A stretch of DNA of 64,000 nt. Source: Salvia splendens. Its lineage: Eukaryota; Streptophyta; Magnoliopsida; Lamiales; Lamiaceae. The translations under genes were made by a program, and so were the position numbers. The notes below the pieces were generated by a model. It was not told the origin of the DNA and ran no database searches. It saw only the letters and a program-made list of their open reading frames with translations. Position 1 is the stretch's first letter; each line of letters begins with the position of its first letter. Shown here piece after piece: positions 1-11,541 of the stretch. The stretch covers positions 8,842,729 to 8,906,728 of the forward strand of contig NC_056038.1 of assembly GCF_004379255.2 (NCBI RefSeq), given 5' to 3'.

Positions 1-357
1 GAAAATAAGTAAAATTACTAATTAAATCATATTGACTAAGATATTATATCTCAAAATCATGACCATTAATTAAAGAAAAATTAGGATTATTTTAAATAGT
101 ATAATACGTCATCCATTCTATAACAACTCGAGGCATTTTGTTTCGGCGACTAAAGAATAAATGTTTAAGGGACCGTTTGATTGGGAACATAGATAAGATA
201 ACATTTGATAAAAACTATTAAGTTAGACAATTCCAAAATAAAAAAGCTACTATATGCCTAATCAAACAGATCCTTTATAAGATAAGTGAACTGCTGCTAA
301 TAAAGTAGAAGATAGAATAAAGTATAAGATTAAATAAAAAAGAAGTTGAATAAAGAG
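1..357. other. AT-rich spacer, no gene seen
   Basis: AT-rich sequence with no coding signal on either strand. The only structure is that it ends in the TAA target-site copy (358-360) of the PIF element that follows. Confidence 0.5.
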
Positions 358-360
358 TAA

Positions 361-2091
361 GAGCATCTACAACGGCGAGCAGGACGGCGTCCGTCCATCT
401 GTGCCAGCGGCACGGAGACCTCGTCCGCCGCTGCGCTCGCGCCGCTGGCACGGAGCTGCTCGATGCATCGAGCACGTCCGTGCCAGCGAGCAGGTGACGT
501 GGCAGGCGCTGATTGGCCAACGGCATAGCCGTTGGCAATTTGATTTTTTTTAAATCGGTTTTTAATTAAAAAAAACCGATTAAAAATAAAAAAATATTTT
601 CCCACTTCCCAAAAAATTTATATTCGTTTTCTACCCACTTTTAATTTTTTTTCATTTTTTTCCTCCAAAAATACACATTTTCATCTATAAATACCCCCAC
701 TTTCACACCCAAAAATTCACACCACACTACACAATTCTCATCTACATTCTCTCATTTCCAATCTCATCTACATTCTCTCATTTCCGTTCTCAATCTTTCT
801 TCCACTCCTACAACATAACAATGTCCGGCCACGGCGATCACCCCCCGGGCTCCCACGGTTGAAACCCGATCGACGACCAAGATGCCCCCGAAGGGCTATA
901 CGGGTGGACACCCGAGCCTAGAGCGAGGTCGAGCTGCCCCTCCCAAACTCCGACTCCTCCTACCCGCGGTGTCCGCACACTGTACACTCCGGCGGAGATG
1001 GAGCAATTGTTCAAGGCGTTCTTGTCAATCTCCGAAGATCCAGAGGTTGGCACAAACCAATCCGGCGATCATTATTGGTGGCACATCTATCGCCGGTACA
1101 ATGAAAACCCGGCGGGAACAATCGAGCGCAACGAGAATATGGTGCGCAACGCCATATATACAGAGCCAACGAAGAAATCCAAGAGTTCCAGGGGTATTAC
1201 CTCCAGGAAGAGCGGTCGGCGGGGAGCGGCCGGAGCGAGGTCGACATCATCAGTTCCGCCTTGTCGGCCTACCAATCCATGAACTACAAGCCGTTCAAGT
1301 ACCTCAACATTTGGCAGGAAACGCGGTCGCATCCGAAGTATAGGGGAGGAGTAACATCCTCCTCTAGAGACTCCTCCAAACGGTCAAGGTCGGTATCCCT
1401 ATCCGACGCCGGCTCCGAAGACGTGGCTAGCCAACTTGTCGGAGCTAACTTAGGTAGCCCCGACGCCGGCCCGAGCGGTTCCCAACGCCGACCGCAAGGA
1501 AGGAAGAAGGCGACAACCAACCGTCGTCGCACCACGACTCCATCCGGCGATGCTCCCGAACCCGCTCCCGTTCCCTATGCGCCACCTCCACCCCCCACCA
1601 ACTCGTTTTGGGCGATTTTGGCCCAACTCAATATGGCTGATAGGTCAACTATGACCCCCGCGCAACTTCGATAGCATGAGGCCATGATATTGGGTCTCCA
1701 AAAACAACTGGGGGTAGTGCCGCCAGATGAATAGTCTTCCACGGGGGTATTTTTAGCCTTTAATTATGTAATTTTTAATTTTTAGGAGTTTAATTATGTA
1801 TTTTTTAATTTTTAGGATTTTAATTATGTAATTTTTATTTGTTAGGATTTTAAATATGTAATTTTTATTTTATTTGTAATTTGTAATATTATTTCAGTTT
1901 TTTAATGAATTTTAATATTATGGAAATGTTTTTATTTAAATTGAATAATAGAATGGTGGGACCCTTGTGGCTTGTGCTTGTCCTTGCGGAAGAGCACGGC
2001 TGTGGTGTTGTGCTCTTGCCTAAGAGCAGGTAGAAAAAGTGGGGTCAGGCCCACAACCATGCTCGTTGGCAAGAGCACGGTGTGAATGCTC
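361..2091 (+). mobile_element. PIF/Harbinger element carrying only ORF1
   Basis: A 1731-bp DNA transposon. It is bounded by TAA direct repeats (358-360 and 2092-2094), the typical 3-bp PIF/Harbinger target duplication. The termini are short inverted repeats starting GAGCAT(C/T). Inside is a GC-rich coding block (821-1734) for a decayed ORF1-type protein, followed by AT-rich 3' sequence with repeated TTTAATTATGTA motifs. No DDE transposase is encoded, so this copy is non-autonomous. A related, internally deleted copy lies at 12880-13636. Confidence 0.85.
821..1734 (+). pseudogene. PIF/Harbinger ORF1 (Myb/SANT-like, NAM-associated type), decayed
   Basis: This matches the ORF1 accessory protein of plant PIF/Harbinger elements, often annotated as NAM-associated or 'glutathione S-transferase T3-like'. 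ORF1 is thought to bind DNA and help the transposase act. The trihelix-like core reads YTPAEMEQLFKAF, then a DHYWWHIYRRYNE block, then the SMNYKPFKYLNIWQ block. These are followed by a Ser/Arg/Pro-rich linker and a C-terminal segment ending LGVVPPDE. Three lesions are visible: a TGA about 13 codons after the ATG at 821, a frameshift near 1157-1163 in a TA dinucleotide run, and a TAG at 1672-1674. The sister copy reads TCG at that last codon. It is not expressible as one protein. The family call is firm; any host role is not suggested. Confidence 0.75.
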
Positions 2092-2372
2092 TAAAGTAAG
2101 ATAGAATAAAATAATTGAGATTCACTGCAACGAATAAAGTAAAGTATGATAAAATAAAGTAATTAAGTAAAACGCCTTTATCAATTACTCCTACTTTGGT
2201 CCCTCTCTCTCCTTAATTTTAATTTAGACAAAGGGCATTGGCTTCCGATTGGGTAAATGAGACCAAGTGGTCTCTCCCCCGATTTAATATATTGACCAAT
2301 ATGGTTGTGCCACTTGTCATAACCTCATTGATCAATAAATATTTAGTTTAATTTTTAAATATCTTTTATATA

Positions 2373-2615
2373 CTCCCTCTGTCCTAAGTTACATGAGCCG
2401 TATTCTATTTTGGATTGTCTCATGTTACTTGAGTCATTTATTTTTTTGGCTAAAAACAAAACATCTAATTTTACCTATTTTATTCTTTCTTTTACTTTAC
2501 TATATCTTCTTTCTCTTACTTTATTCTCTCATCTACTTTATTTAACTCAATAAACACAACTTTCTTAAATCCCGTGACGAAAAGAAACGCCTCAAGTAAC
2601 GTGGGACGGATGAAG
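2373..2615. mobile_element. Stowaway-type MITE
   Basis: The termini read CTCCCTCTGTCC on the left and GGACGGATGAAG on the right, matching the CTCCCTCCGTCC consensus of plant Stowaway (Tc1/mariner) MITEs. They are flanked by TA at 2371-2372 and 2616-2617. The element is about 243 bp, non-coding and AT-rich inside. Confidence 0.75.
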
Positions 2616-2617
2616 TA

Positions 2618-4137
2618 TTAGATTAAAGAAATAAATGAATATAAAAAAAATCATAAATTTTCATTTAGAATAAATAGCCGCATTTGCTATAATTCTACAC
2701 ACAATAAAGAGTTTTCTCCACATATAATTCTTTGTCTATTCTACATTTTCTTATTTCTTTAGAATCTCTTTTTGCGTTTATTCACGGAGGATGATGAGAA
2801 TGACATATTCTCTAAATATTTGTCTAATGTTTTTATTTTAAGCATTGACTATGTATCTTAAATTTTGTATTTCAATTGTTCCATTTTATGTTTTGATTTG
2901 TTTGTTTTATATTTTAAGTTTGCCATTTTTTGTTTTTTATAAATTCTGCAATAATAGAATGTTATTATATGTAATAATAATATTATTAAAAATAGTACAA
3001 AAAGATCCAGAAAATATTAAAGTATTCAATTTTACTTAAATGTTTTTTAAAAGTTGAAACTCAAAAATATTCTCTAGTGGTAAAATTGTACTATCTCAAA
3101 ACTCTAGGATACTTTTTGGTATGAACAAGATTGTTAATAATTCCATTCAACATAAAATTGTAAATATTAGTATAATTTATTTTTTAATTCATTCTACCAA
3201 AGTTGAAAATTTGACTTCAAAGATTATAATCACATGATAAATATAGCACTCATTATTAACTAATACTATAAAATATAAAAGAAAAGAAAAACTAAATAAT
3301 AAATATAAAGAAAATGCAATCTAAGAATACACATTATAAATACATGAATTGGGATGTAGGAATTTATATAAATTTATAGGAGAATTAAAACTACACCTTG
3401 TATTTTTTTTAAAATATCCTACATGATTTATACCCTCCACCCTATAAAATAGACTATTTGTGGATGACATGTGCTTAATGCGTAATTGATAAAGTAAGAT
3501 ATGATGAGAAAAAGTAGTTAAAATAAATCAATAATGTAGTGGATGGTGGAAATAAATAAAAGAAAAGGAGAAAAAAATTTCATATATGGATATGAGTTAT
3601 TCCTATGGGACGGACGAAAAAAAAAATAAATTCAGCCTATTTCTATGAAATGAAGAGAGTATATAATAATAAAATAGCAGTAATATTATTATTATTAAAT
3701 GTAATAAATATACATTTAAAAATATATTAATATATGCAAATACGGAGTAATCTTTTAAATAAAAATAATACATGTAAACTTAAATGATATATTTGAATTA
3801 AAAAAAAATACTAATGAATTTAAGTTTTTTATGCCCTCAAGTGATTTAGGGGCAATGAGAAAGAAAAAGTTGAGAAAAATATAAAATTTTATTAATAATT
3901 AACGCTTTCTATAGATTCGTGGTGATATTTTTCAGGTTCATAAACTTAAATGTACAAACTCTATTTTCTAGAGACCAGATTTGATGTTCACTATATTTAT
4001 TACTAGTATATCTTTAGGTACCCCCAATAGGTTATTTATTTGGATGTAAAAAGTTATCAAAATAGTACTCCCTTTTATGACTTGAGTAACAATTCAGTCC
4101 AAAAATATTTAGAATATTTGAAAAATCATGTGCAATT
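2618..4137. other. AT-rich spacer with a decayed MITE
   Basis: No gene is supported. An open frame at 2845-3036 is low-complexity AT-rich sequence. A degraded Stowaway-like end pair may lie around 3430-3662 (ACCCTCCACCC on the left, GAAGAGAGTA on the right), but it is too diverged to call firmly. Confidence 0.4.
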
Positions 4138-4822
4138 GCAAAGTTTGATATAAGTGATATGAAGATTAACTCATGATAATTTATTTTCTCAATCACTAAG
4201 TGATAAAGTATTATTCAAATTAGAGTGCACCGGCTATTGCATAAATGCCTTGTTATTTTATTTTCTAAAAATTATGTACAGTGTATTTTGACAAATTGTG
4301 TTCAAATAATATACTTAGTATATACTAACTTTCCTCATGTAACTCTAGCTGCATATGCAGTGAACAATGAATTGTTTACTTCTAGAAAAATTTGATCTCA
4401 AAGCGACTTTTATGCTAAATCAAGTAAACATGTTATGTAATTAGTTGGGCATATACAGTCTTAATTTTTTTTTCTTGAGTGTGTGTTTGGCATGGTATGA
4501 TCCGCCATAAGATTTAAAGCTTGGTATGAGTGATACGGGGATCATTAATTTCACGATAATTTATTTCTCGTTCACCGAGGAATAAATAATCATTCAAATC
4601 CGAATGCATATGAAATTACATAAATACCACGCTACTTTATTTTCTAAAAATTATGTATATTTTGTATTCCGTTAAATTGTGTTTCGAACCGCATATAAAT
4701 ATCACTTCCCTCTTATAACCCTAGCCGCATATACAATGCCGAACAAGGTATCGTTTACTTAAAGCAAAAACCCGATCTCAAAGCGATTTTTATGCAGGAT
4801 TGAGTAACTATATTATGTATTT
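4138..4822. repeat. Two diverged direct repeats of about 305 bp
   Basis: Copy A (about 4138-4443) and copy B (about 4515-4822) align with an offset of about 380 bp. Shared blocks include TCA(T/C)GATAATTTATTT, TTATTTTCTAAAAATTATGTA, a CTAGC(T/C)GCATAT block and CTCAAAGCGA(C/T)TTTTATGC. Copy B has more C and G. No coding capacity is seen in either copy. They look like old copies of an unidentified repeat inserted or duplicated in tandem. Confidence 0.65.
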
Positions 4823-5212
4823 CTTAATTTTGAGTCATATCAGAGAGATCTTGGCGAAACTTCCTCGAAGAATTTGAAGGTAATAACCTCAACCAAACCC
4901 AATTTATTTTCTCATTATTTGATTATCTTACCTCAAAAGATAAATTATATAGTGATTCTAATTTTCTAAAAGTCATTGACATTTTCCATTATTATACACT
5001 AGTCATAAGAGTAATTTTGCTATTAGCATCACCAGTTGACCTACGAATATACTATAGGTACGTGTATAATCCTTTTTTATTAATGGGGTCTTGATCTTAA
5101 ACAAATTATTACATCATGATATTTTTATTCTATTTGATTTGAGCAATGAGAGGCTGTGTTGGTTTATTTTTCTGGAATTCATGTTTTACTGTGGTGAATT
5201 TATTGATGATTA

Positions 5213-5375
5213 GTGCGAATTCAGCTTTGTTCCAGGGGAAAAAAAATATAAATCGAGGAGATTTATAGTATTTTTTATGTTTAGGTTGCATAGCAATTTT
5301 AAGGGTGCGAATTTAGCTTTGTTCTAGGGAAAAAAATATATAAATCGAGGAGATTTATAATTTGTATGTTTAGGT
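5213..5375. repeat. Short direct duplication
   Basis: The block TGCGAATT(C/T)AGCTTTGTTC...AAATCGAGGAGATTTATA occurs near 5215-5271 and again near 5307-5362. A third trace of the trailing TTTGTATGTTTAGGTTG motif lies near 5460. It is non-coding. Confidence 0.6.
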
Positions 5376-5505
5376 TGTACTACTATGGCAAAAAAAATCA
5401 TAAAGTTTGGTCCAATATTCGTTTATCTTACTTTGACATTTTTCGTAATTATCTTATAATTTGTATGTTTAGGTTGGAGTAGAGTATAATCATATGTTGT
5501 GTATT

Positions 5506-5964
5506 GGCAATTTGCAGTTACAATACAGATAGATACACACTCACCTTCATTTTTTAAAGTTTTCAATGAATTGTTTTATGTCTGTGAAATTAATACAATT
5601 TGCATCTTTTAAATTAAAAATACCCCAATGAATCATTTAATACTTGTGAAATTAATTCAATTTGCATCTTTTAAATTAAAAAAGTTTTCGATGAATCATT
5701 TCATATCTGTGACATTAATACAATTTGCCATAATTTAAAAGATGCAAATTGTATTAATTTCACAGGTACAAAATAATTAATCAGGAAATTTTAATTAAAA
5801 AGATGCAAATTGTATTAATATCACAAGCATGAAATGATTTATCGGGAACTTTTTAATTTAAAAGATGCAAAGTGTATTAATTTCATAGGTACGAAACAAT
5901 TTATTGTAAACTTTAAAAACTTAAGGTGAGTGTGTATGTACCTGTATAGTAAATGTAAATTGCC
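5506..5964. repeat. 459-bp inverted repeat built from tandem units
   Basis: The arms begin GGCAATTTGCAG and end ATGTAAATTGCC. Both arms carry ACACTCACCTT and then three diverged units of about 65-75 bp, each containing TTAATACAATTTGCATCTTTTAAATTAA. The right arm reads the same units in reverse complement. The centre of symmetry is near 5730. The array could fold into one long hairpin. It lies about 0.2 kb upstream of the H2A TATA box. It behaves like a foldback MITE, but I cannot assign a superfamily or a clear target duplication. Confidence 0.7.
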
Positions 5965-6146
5965 TATAAAATTAAAAGGTAAAAAATGAAATTAGGGGCG
6001 GGAGAAATGGAATCAATCGAAAATTCCAACCCAAAATTTCAAATTTTATCTTCGGTTCCGATTGGTCCATCACACAGCACACGGATCGACCCGTAATCCA
6101 ACGGTCCTAATCGCCCTTAGCCTTAGCTCACCTGCACCAGCCACTC

Positions 6147-6154
6147 TATAAAAT
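6147..6154 (+). promoter_or_regulatory. TATA box of the H2A gene
   Basis: TATAAAAT lies 93 bp upstream of the H2A ATG. An inverted CCAAT (ATTGG) is at about 6061-6065. The spacing fits a core promoter with a short leader. Confidence 0.65.
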
Positions 6155-6246
6155 CACAATCTCCGATTCCCATTTCACCACCCAACGACGCATCCGAGAA
6201 AAACGTTCAGCTTCAATACTCACAAAGGGTTCAATTGTCATTTCCA

Positions 6247-6861
6247 ATGGAGGCTGCCGCTAAACCGAAGAAGGGCGCCGCGGGGAGGAAGGGCGGCGGC
6301 CCCAAGAAGAAGCCGATCTCCCGCTCCGTTAGAGCCGGCCTCCAGTTTCCCGTCGGCAGAATTGGCCGTTACTTGAAGAAAGGTCGCTACGCGCAGCGTG
6401 TCGGCACTGGTGCGCCGGTGTACATGGCTGCCGTCCTCGAGTATTTAGCTGCTGAGGTAAAGGATTACGTGATGCGTTTAATTCGTTGTTTTGATCTGTA
6501 ATGCGATTCGCTTAGTTCATTAGGTTCAGCATTGAATTGTGGTGTGGATCTGAGATTCTGCTATCGTGTTTTAATTAAGATTGTTGATTTGTCGAAAATG
6601 ATTGGATTTCAGGTGTTGGAGTTGGCTGGAAATGCGGCTAGGGATAACAAGAAGAACAGGATCATCCCGAGGCACGTTCTGTTGGCTGTGAGGAACGATG
6701 AGGAGCTGGGGAAGTTGTTGCAGGGTGTGACCATTGCTCATGGTGGTGTGCTTCCAAACATCAACCCGGTGCTGTTGCCGAAGAAGACTGGCGGTGAAAA
6801 GCCCACCAAGGAGCAGAAGCCGGCCAAGGCTGCGAAATCACCTAAGAAAGCTGCTGCTTAG
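6247..6861 (+). CDS. Histone H2A, H2A.W-type
   Basis: Core nucleosome histone pairing with H2B in the nucleus. The two exons are 6247-6456 and 6613-6861, joined in phase 0 across a 156-bp GT-AG intron, and give a protein of 152 residues. The histone fold is recognisable from [11 protein letters not shown] and [27 protein letters not shown] through [29 protein letters not shown] and [19 protein letters not shown]. The basic N-tail is lysine/glycine-rich. The C-tail contains KSPKK, the minor-groove-binding motif typical of the plant-specific H2A.W class found in heterochromatin. The ATG at 6247 is chosen because the open frame upstream starts only at a TTG. The TATA box at 6147 supports this start. 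The intron position after LEYLAAE is usual for plant H2A genes. Family assignment is very secure; the W subtype rests on the SPKK tail. Confidence 0.95.
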
Positions 6862-7392
6862 ATTATGGAAAATTTGGTTCAGCGATTTTTATCAATTGTA
6901 TGCTATTTTTTGACTTAGAATGGGATCCAGCGTAATATAGTTAAAGGTTGTAATTATATAGTGCTGTTGATTTAGAGCCCATTTTCAATATCAATCAAGT
7001 TTATTTAGCCATATTTTGTGGTTCGCGTTTGGTTCCTTCGTTATTTCTCTTCTGAATTTTGTTTGTTATGCTGTTTGAATCGATGATTGTTTTGTGGGAA
7101 TTGTTCGCTAAGATTTGCCGTTTCGTTTTGTTCATCATCTGATGGTAAGAATTAGATTCCCAACAAAAATCCTTTGTTTTCATTTTCCTTTATTCTCCCT
7201 TTTTAAAAATATTTTTAAAAAATATTGCTGAGAATTGATTTTACAGATGCAAAGGTACTGTTTTTAATAGGTGTGGACTGTGGATGGGGTCAGTTACAAA
7301 CTTCCTCGAGAAATAATCTAACATAAAATAAATGAGCACTATAGCTTACCTTTTTAATCCTTTCTGGAGGAAAAGTTGAATCTTTACAGAGG
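6862..7392. other. H2A 3' flank and promoter region of the RRM gene
   Basis: AT-rich, with no additional gene. It holds the H2A 3' UTR and presumably the promoter of the gene starting at 7393. I see no clear TATA box there. Confidence 0.4.
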
Positions 7393-8336
7393 ATGCGTTT
7401 CTTGCAAAAGATTCGTCCCGCCTTTACTTCGCCGCTCTATAGATGCCTCATACGGCGTCACATGCAACTATTCGTCGGAGGTCTCTCTCTCTCCCCCTTC
7501 GCATTTTCAAATGTGTGCAATGTCTGTCCTTACTGGGGTCTCTGAAATAAATTGGTCTCATGGTTCTATTTCCTGCTCGATGAAATGCTCCAATGAAGGC
7601 TGAAGGTTTACACAATTTATTTGCAAATTAGTAACAGGAAGCATGATATATACTTGTTCAGTTGCAAGGTTGAAGTGTAAACAATAATATGTGGAAATGA
7701 TTAATTTGCTGTTGACACTATTTATATAAGAACAGATTGTTCCTAACAATTTTCAGTTGTGGCAAAAAAAAACTGATTAATTTGCTAAGAATATTTCAGA
7801 GGCCTAAGTAGATAAGGACCATTTGATTGTAATACGCTGATTCAGTAAGTGTACATTAGTATTCTCAGATGGTCACTCTCTCAAAAAAGGAATGCTTTCT
7901 GCTTGCAGGACTCTCTTATGATACCAATGAAACTGTGCTGAAGGATGCGTTCGAGAACTATGGTAAAATAGTCGAAGGTGGGGGAGTTACAAAATTACTA
8001 CTATGATTTACTTGAGTTTTTTGTGGCATGGAAATGATTTTATAACATCAGCAGTTAAGGTAATATGTGATCGTGTGAGTGGAAAATCAAGAGGTTATGG
8101 ATTTGTGCGCTACTCTTCCGAAGCAGAAGCAAACAAAGCCTTGAAAGAAATGGACGGCCAGGTATGCTCAAAGTGTCAGCTACATTGTTCTCACATTCCT
8201 ATGTATCTTTGGTTCAGTAATATTCTTAGATAGTGCTCCCTGTATTTTGTGCTTTTTACAGTTGCTCGATGGCAGGAATATCCGAATTCACTATGCTCAC
8301 AGAGGGGGAAGCAAGGAACTCAGGGTTAGGGCCTAA
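7393..8336 (+). CDS. Organelle-type single-RRM RNA-binding protein
   Basis: Small RNA-binding protein of 113 residues with one RNA recognition motif. The four exons are 7393-7480, 7909-7977, 8052-8161 and 8262-8336, all GT-AG and phase-consistent. RNP2 is LFVGGL (about residues 26-31) and RNP1 is RGYGFVRY (66-73); between them lie a helix (VLKDAFENYGKIVE) and the CDRVSGKSRG loop. The first 25 residues are Arg-rich with no acidic residue (MRFLQKIRPAFTSPLYR), which suggests a mitochondrial or plastid presequence. Relatives are the small organelle RRM proteins (ORRM-like and small glycine-rich RNA-binding proteins) that assist organelle RNA editing or splicing. No glycine-rich tail is present. 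An alternative splice after KELR could extend the C-terminus, since AGG|GTTAGG could act as a donor; I end it at the TAA in the same exon. The domain call is strong; organelle targeting is inferred. Confidence 0.8.
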
Positions 8337-10330
8337 AACTCTGAACCTTTGTGGCTTTATATTCACCATATAATCCTAGTTTCCTTCTTCCATTGATCTA
8401 TATCTGGCTTAGTTTAAACATTACCTACTTTTGATTGATTTTCTCATTTTCATTTTCTATCTTGCTTAGTTTGAACATTTCAAAGCTTAAGACCTCACTT
8501 TAATAGATGCCAGCACCATGTTACTGGTAACTTGCACATTTTGAGATCAGATTTTCCGTGCACGTCCTTTAGAAATGAGTCGGTTTGTCAGAGATTACAT
8601 TGTACAATGATCAAGGAACTGATACTGAAGGGTATGTTGAAGAAGCTACAGTATTCACATAATGAAAAGGGGAGAGAAAACACTACATCCATCCAAATAT
8701 AGAAAATGAAGTATAAACAAATCAAGATTCAAATGAATATGTTAGAAAAAATATTTAAATTCACTTGTAAAAGAGGACATAAATACAATTTGTTAGGGGT
8801 GGGAGGTTGGATCTATCCCAATAGAAATTCCAACACAGAAAAGAGGCCACTTGTAAAAGAGGACATAAATACAATTTGTTAGGGGTGGGAGGTTGGATCT
8901 ATCCCAACAGAAATTCCAACACAGAAAAGAGGTCCATTTCCTGCCTTTTTATGTGGGTCCTTACTCCTTGGCTTCTATATGCATTATAAGGAGTATTGTT
9001 TTTATGTTTAGTTTATTAAAAAGTTTCTCTATTGAAACTTAGATTAATGTTCTTTTATAACTGAATCTTATGTTGGTTACCACTCCTTTGACGTTAAGAA
9101 TCGTCAGAGTCACCCTCTAAATTTTGTTTCCTGCTGGATGTTTGTTAGTTTGTCCCACATAAGGAAGGTGTAAGCAACTTAAGCTATTGCAGTCTTCCCT
9201 AGTTTTAGTATCCTTGTACAGGGGGGATTTGTGACAGCCCAGCAGCCTAGACATTATTGATTTCAAATAATAGGGATGCGAAGACTGATAAAGATGGGAA
9301 AATGAGAACAGTATAACCAGGGGGGGGGAGCTGATAAAGTGAAGCGGAATTCCTGGCATACACCATGCTCGATTATCTCGTTCTTGCATCTCCTTAGATA
9401 ACTCATTAGTTACAAGAAAGGCAATAAAATGTATTCCACATCTGGTGCTCCTATATTCTTTCTGAGCACGTTACCGAATCAAATCTAATACATTGAGTGA
9501 TTGGGTCCAATCAATGTTTCTAATTTGTACTCATTCTTTTAGTTACTGCTGCCTCCTTCATGCAGTTCATTTCTCCATCTCAAGCTACCTCAATAAATTA
9601 TCATTCAAGGGAAGGTCACTATCCCCATATTGGATGTCCCTATGATGAAAGAAAGAAGCATCTTATCATGTGACTGATCAGAAACGGAAGTTATACTGAA
9701 CTAGAATTTTACTAAACATTCATAATTCTCTTGCCCAGTCTTTTGGTAAGTGACCTAAATTTGAATAGTGTTTGGGTCGAGCAAGAGATAATAATAGCGA
9801 TAGACTAATAAAGTTGTTTCTTCATCGCTGTTGTCAACTTATATAGCATAATGATTTTTCATTCTCTAAAACACTTGACATGGGGCGTAGAGTTCTTCAC
9901 AGAATCTGTTACTGGAGTTGTACACCAAGTGAAACTTCTGATTGTCTAATATTCTGATCAGCTAAAAGTATTGATCTCACGCTGAGGTAGCATCATCTCT
10001 TCCTTTAGCACGTAGATCTGGATCATTACTTTTCTGCTAGAGGTGTCACTCCTTTATACGATCCTATAAATATGAGTCTTGATAGACTTACAGAAAGCTA
10101 GTATGGAACTTCAGGAGTCATATTTCTAGAGGAGTATTTTGTAATGCATTAATAGCTAACAAGGTCCAACACTTGGCTTGGTAATTGACCTCTTATCACA
10201 TTGTTCCATTCTCTGAATCAGGGTCTTTACTAGCATGAATAGAATTCAATTTAGTATCATCCTGCATCCTAAAAGAGTTCCTGAAAAGGAGCTGGAAAAG
10301 ATTGATTCTCTTTTTCGTCATTTTACTTTA
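8337..10330. other. Spacer without a supported gene
   Basis: About 2 kb of AT-rich sequence after the RRM gene. The only clear structure is the 86-bp tandem duplication at 8763-8934. The open frame on the minus strand at 9117-9389 has no recognisable domain or splice context and is not called. Confidence 0.4.
8763..8934. repeat. Two-copy 86-bp tandem duplication
   Basis: The unit ACTTGTAAAAGAGGACATAA...AGAAAAGAGG starts at 8763 and again at 8849. The copies are nearly identical (for example CCCAATAG against CCCAACAG), so the duplication is recent. Confidence 0.85.
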
Positions 10331-11532
10331 GACTAAAGGCCCATTTTGGTCCTTAACATATTGCGATTTTGGTCCAAAACATTATTTTTTGAATTATTCG
10401 GTTCCTCACAAATAAAAACGGGTCACATTTAGTCCGAATTGGATGGCACTTATTCGGTCTCTCACAAATAAAAACGGGTCACATTTAGTCCGAATTGGAC
10501 GGCACTGTTTAACAGTCAACGGATCTTAATTGGATGTTAACCGGATTAAGTTAATAATTAGGGTTTATTAATGTCTAATATCTACTTAACCCAAACAAGA
10601 ACTAGGGCCGCCCGCTTCATCCGTACGCTCTCTTTCTCTCTCTCTCTCTCTCATTCCGTTCATCCAATTCCTCTTTCTCTCTTTTCTCCCATTCCCGAAC
10701 CGGGACACCAGAACTTCCATCGCCCTTCTCCTTTTTCCCTCTCGAGGTCGCCGACTGTCGCTTGTAACTCTCCTCCACCTGCTCCTCTTTGGGTTGCCGC
10801 CGTCAGCAACTCGTGCTTTCCAGTGAGCGCCGGCTCTTGTCTTCGTCGCTGAAGTTCGTGTTCACCATCGCTACCAAACCGCCGCGTCGGGAGTCGTGCA
10901 GCGTTGTCATCAGCTTCATCAGCCGGCGTCGAGGGGGACGAGGCCTTGAGCGCGGCGTACGTATCGTCCTCAATCATCGGGGAGAGGGCGGGGGAGTTGG
11001 AGAAGTGGGCGTGGGGAGTATTGTACTATTGTGAGACTTGGCCTTCTTCATCGCGGGGAGAATTGGAGATGCGGCGGCGGAATGAGGGGAGGAGGAGGAG
11101 CGCTTGCTGGGGTTGGAGGTGCAGGTTGGGTGAGACATAAGAGAAAGAGTGATTAATCTGCTCAAGGGAAGCTTGAGCTCTTCCTCATTGCAGGAGAGAA
11201 GGTCTTTTTTGCGTTTTTGATTTTGCAAAGAATTGCAATCAATATTTTTTTTTGTTTTGGGTTAAAACTAAATGACAAGCAATTCCTTTTGTTAAAAATA
11301 ATTTCAAATAAAATTAGAAGTTTTTTGAAAAAAATAAAAATTCGAATTTATTAACTTAATCCGGTCAACATCCAATTAAGATTCGTTGACTGTTAAATTT
11401 TAACAAGACCGTCCAATTCGGACTAAATGTGGCCCGTTTTTATTTGTGAGAGACCAAATAATTCAAAAGATAATGTTTTGGACAAAAATCGTAAAATCGC
11501 AATATGCTAAGGACCAAAATGAGCCTTTACTC
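10331..11532. mobile_element. Pack-MULE-like Mutator element
   Basis: A 1202-bp element flanked by a perfect 9-bp direct repeat, TTTACTTTA, at 10322-10330 and 11533-11541. That length is the hallmark of Mutator-like transposition. Its long terminal inverted repeats start GA(C/G)TAAAGGC(C/T)CATTTTGGTCC and extend roughly 200 bp on each side; both contain the TTATTTGTGAGAGACC-type and CCGAATTGGAC-type blocks. No transposase is encoded. The interior (about 10600-11220) differs sharply from its surroundings: GC-rich, with a CT-rich stretch like a 5' UTR followed by exon-like sequence. This is the structure of a Pack-MULE carrying host-gene fragments. Confidence 0.8.
10974..11228 (-). pseudogene. 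Captured host exon fragment in the MULE, possibly cullin-4-like
   Basis: On the minus strand the MULE interior has an 84-codon open frame. It contains MSHPTCTSNPSKRSSSSP, then a Ser/Ala run and PAMKKAKS, before a Pro/Thr-rich end. This resembles the low-complexity N-terminus of plant cullin-4 proteins (Ser-rich start, then PxMKKAKS), the scaffold of CRL4 ubiquitin ligases. The resemblance is from memory and rests on few residues, so the donor is tentative. No cullin repeats are present. A second open frame on the minus strand (10660-10977) next to it may derive from another gene or from UTR sequence. If the parent is confirmed, this is a transduplicated exon, not a working gene. Confidence 0.35.
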
Positions 11533-11541
11533 TTTACTTTA

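Noticed and set aside
2845..3039. 64-codon open frame rich in Phe/Ile/Leu
   Set aside because: Low-complexity AT-rich sequence, no domain, no splice or promoter support.
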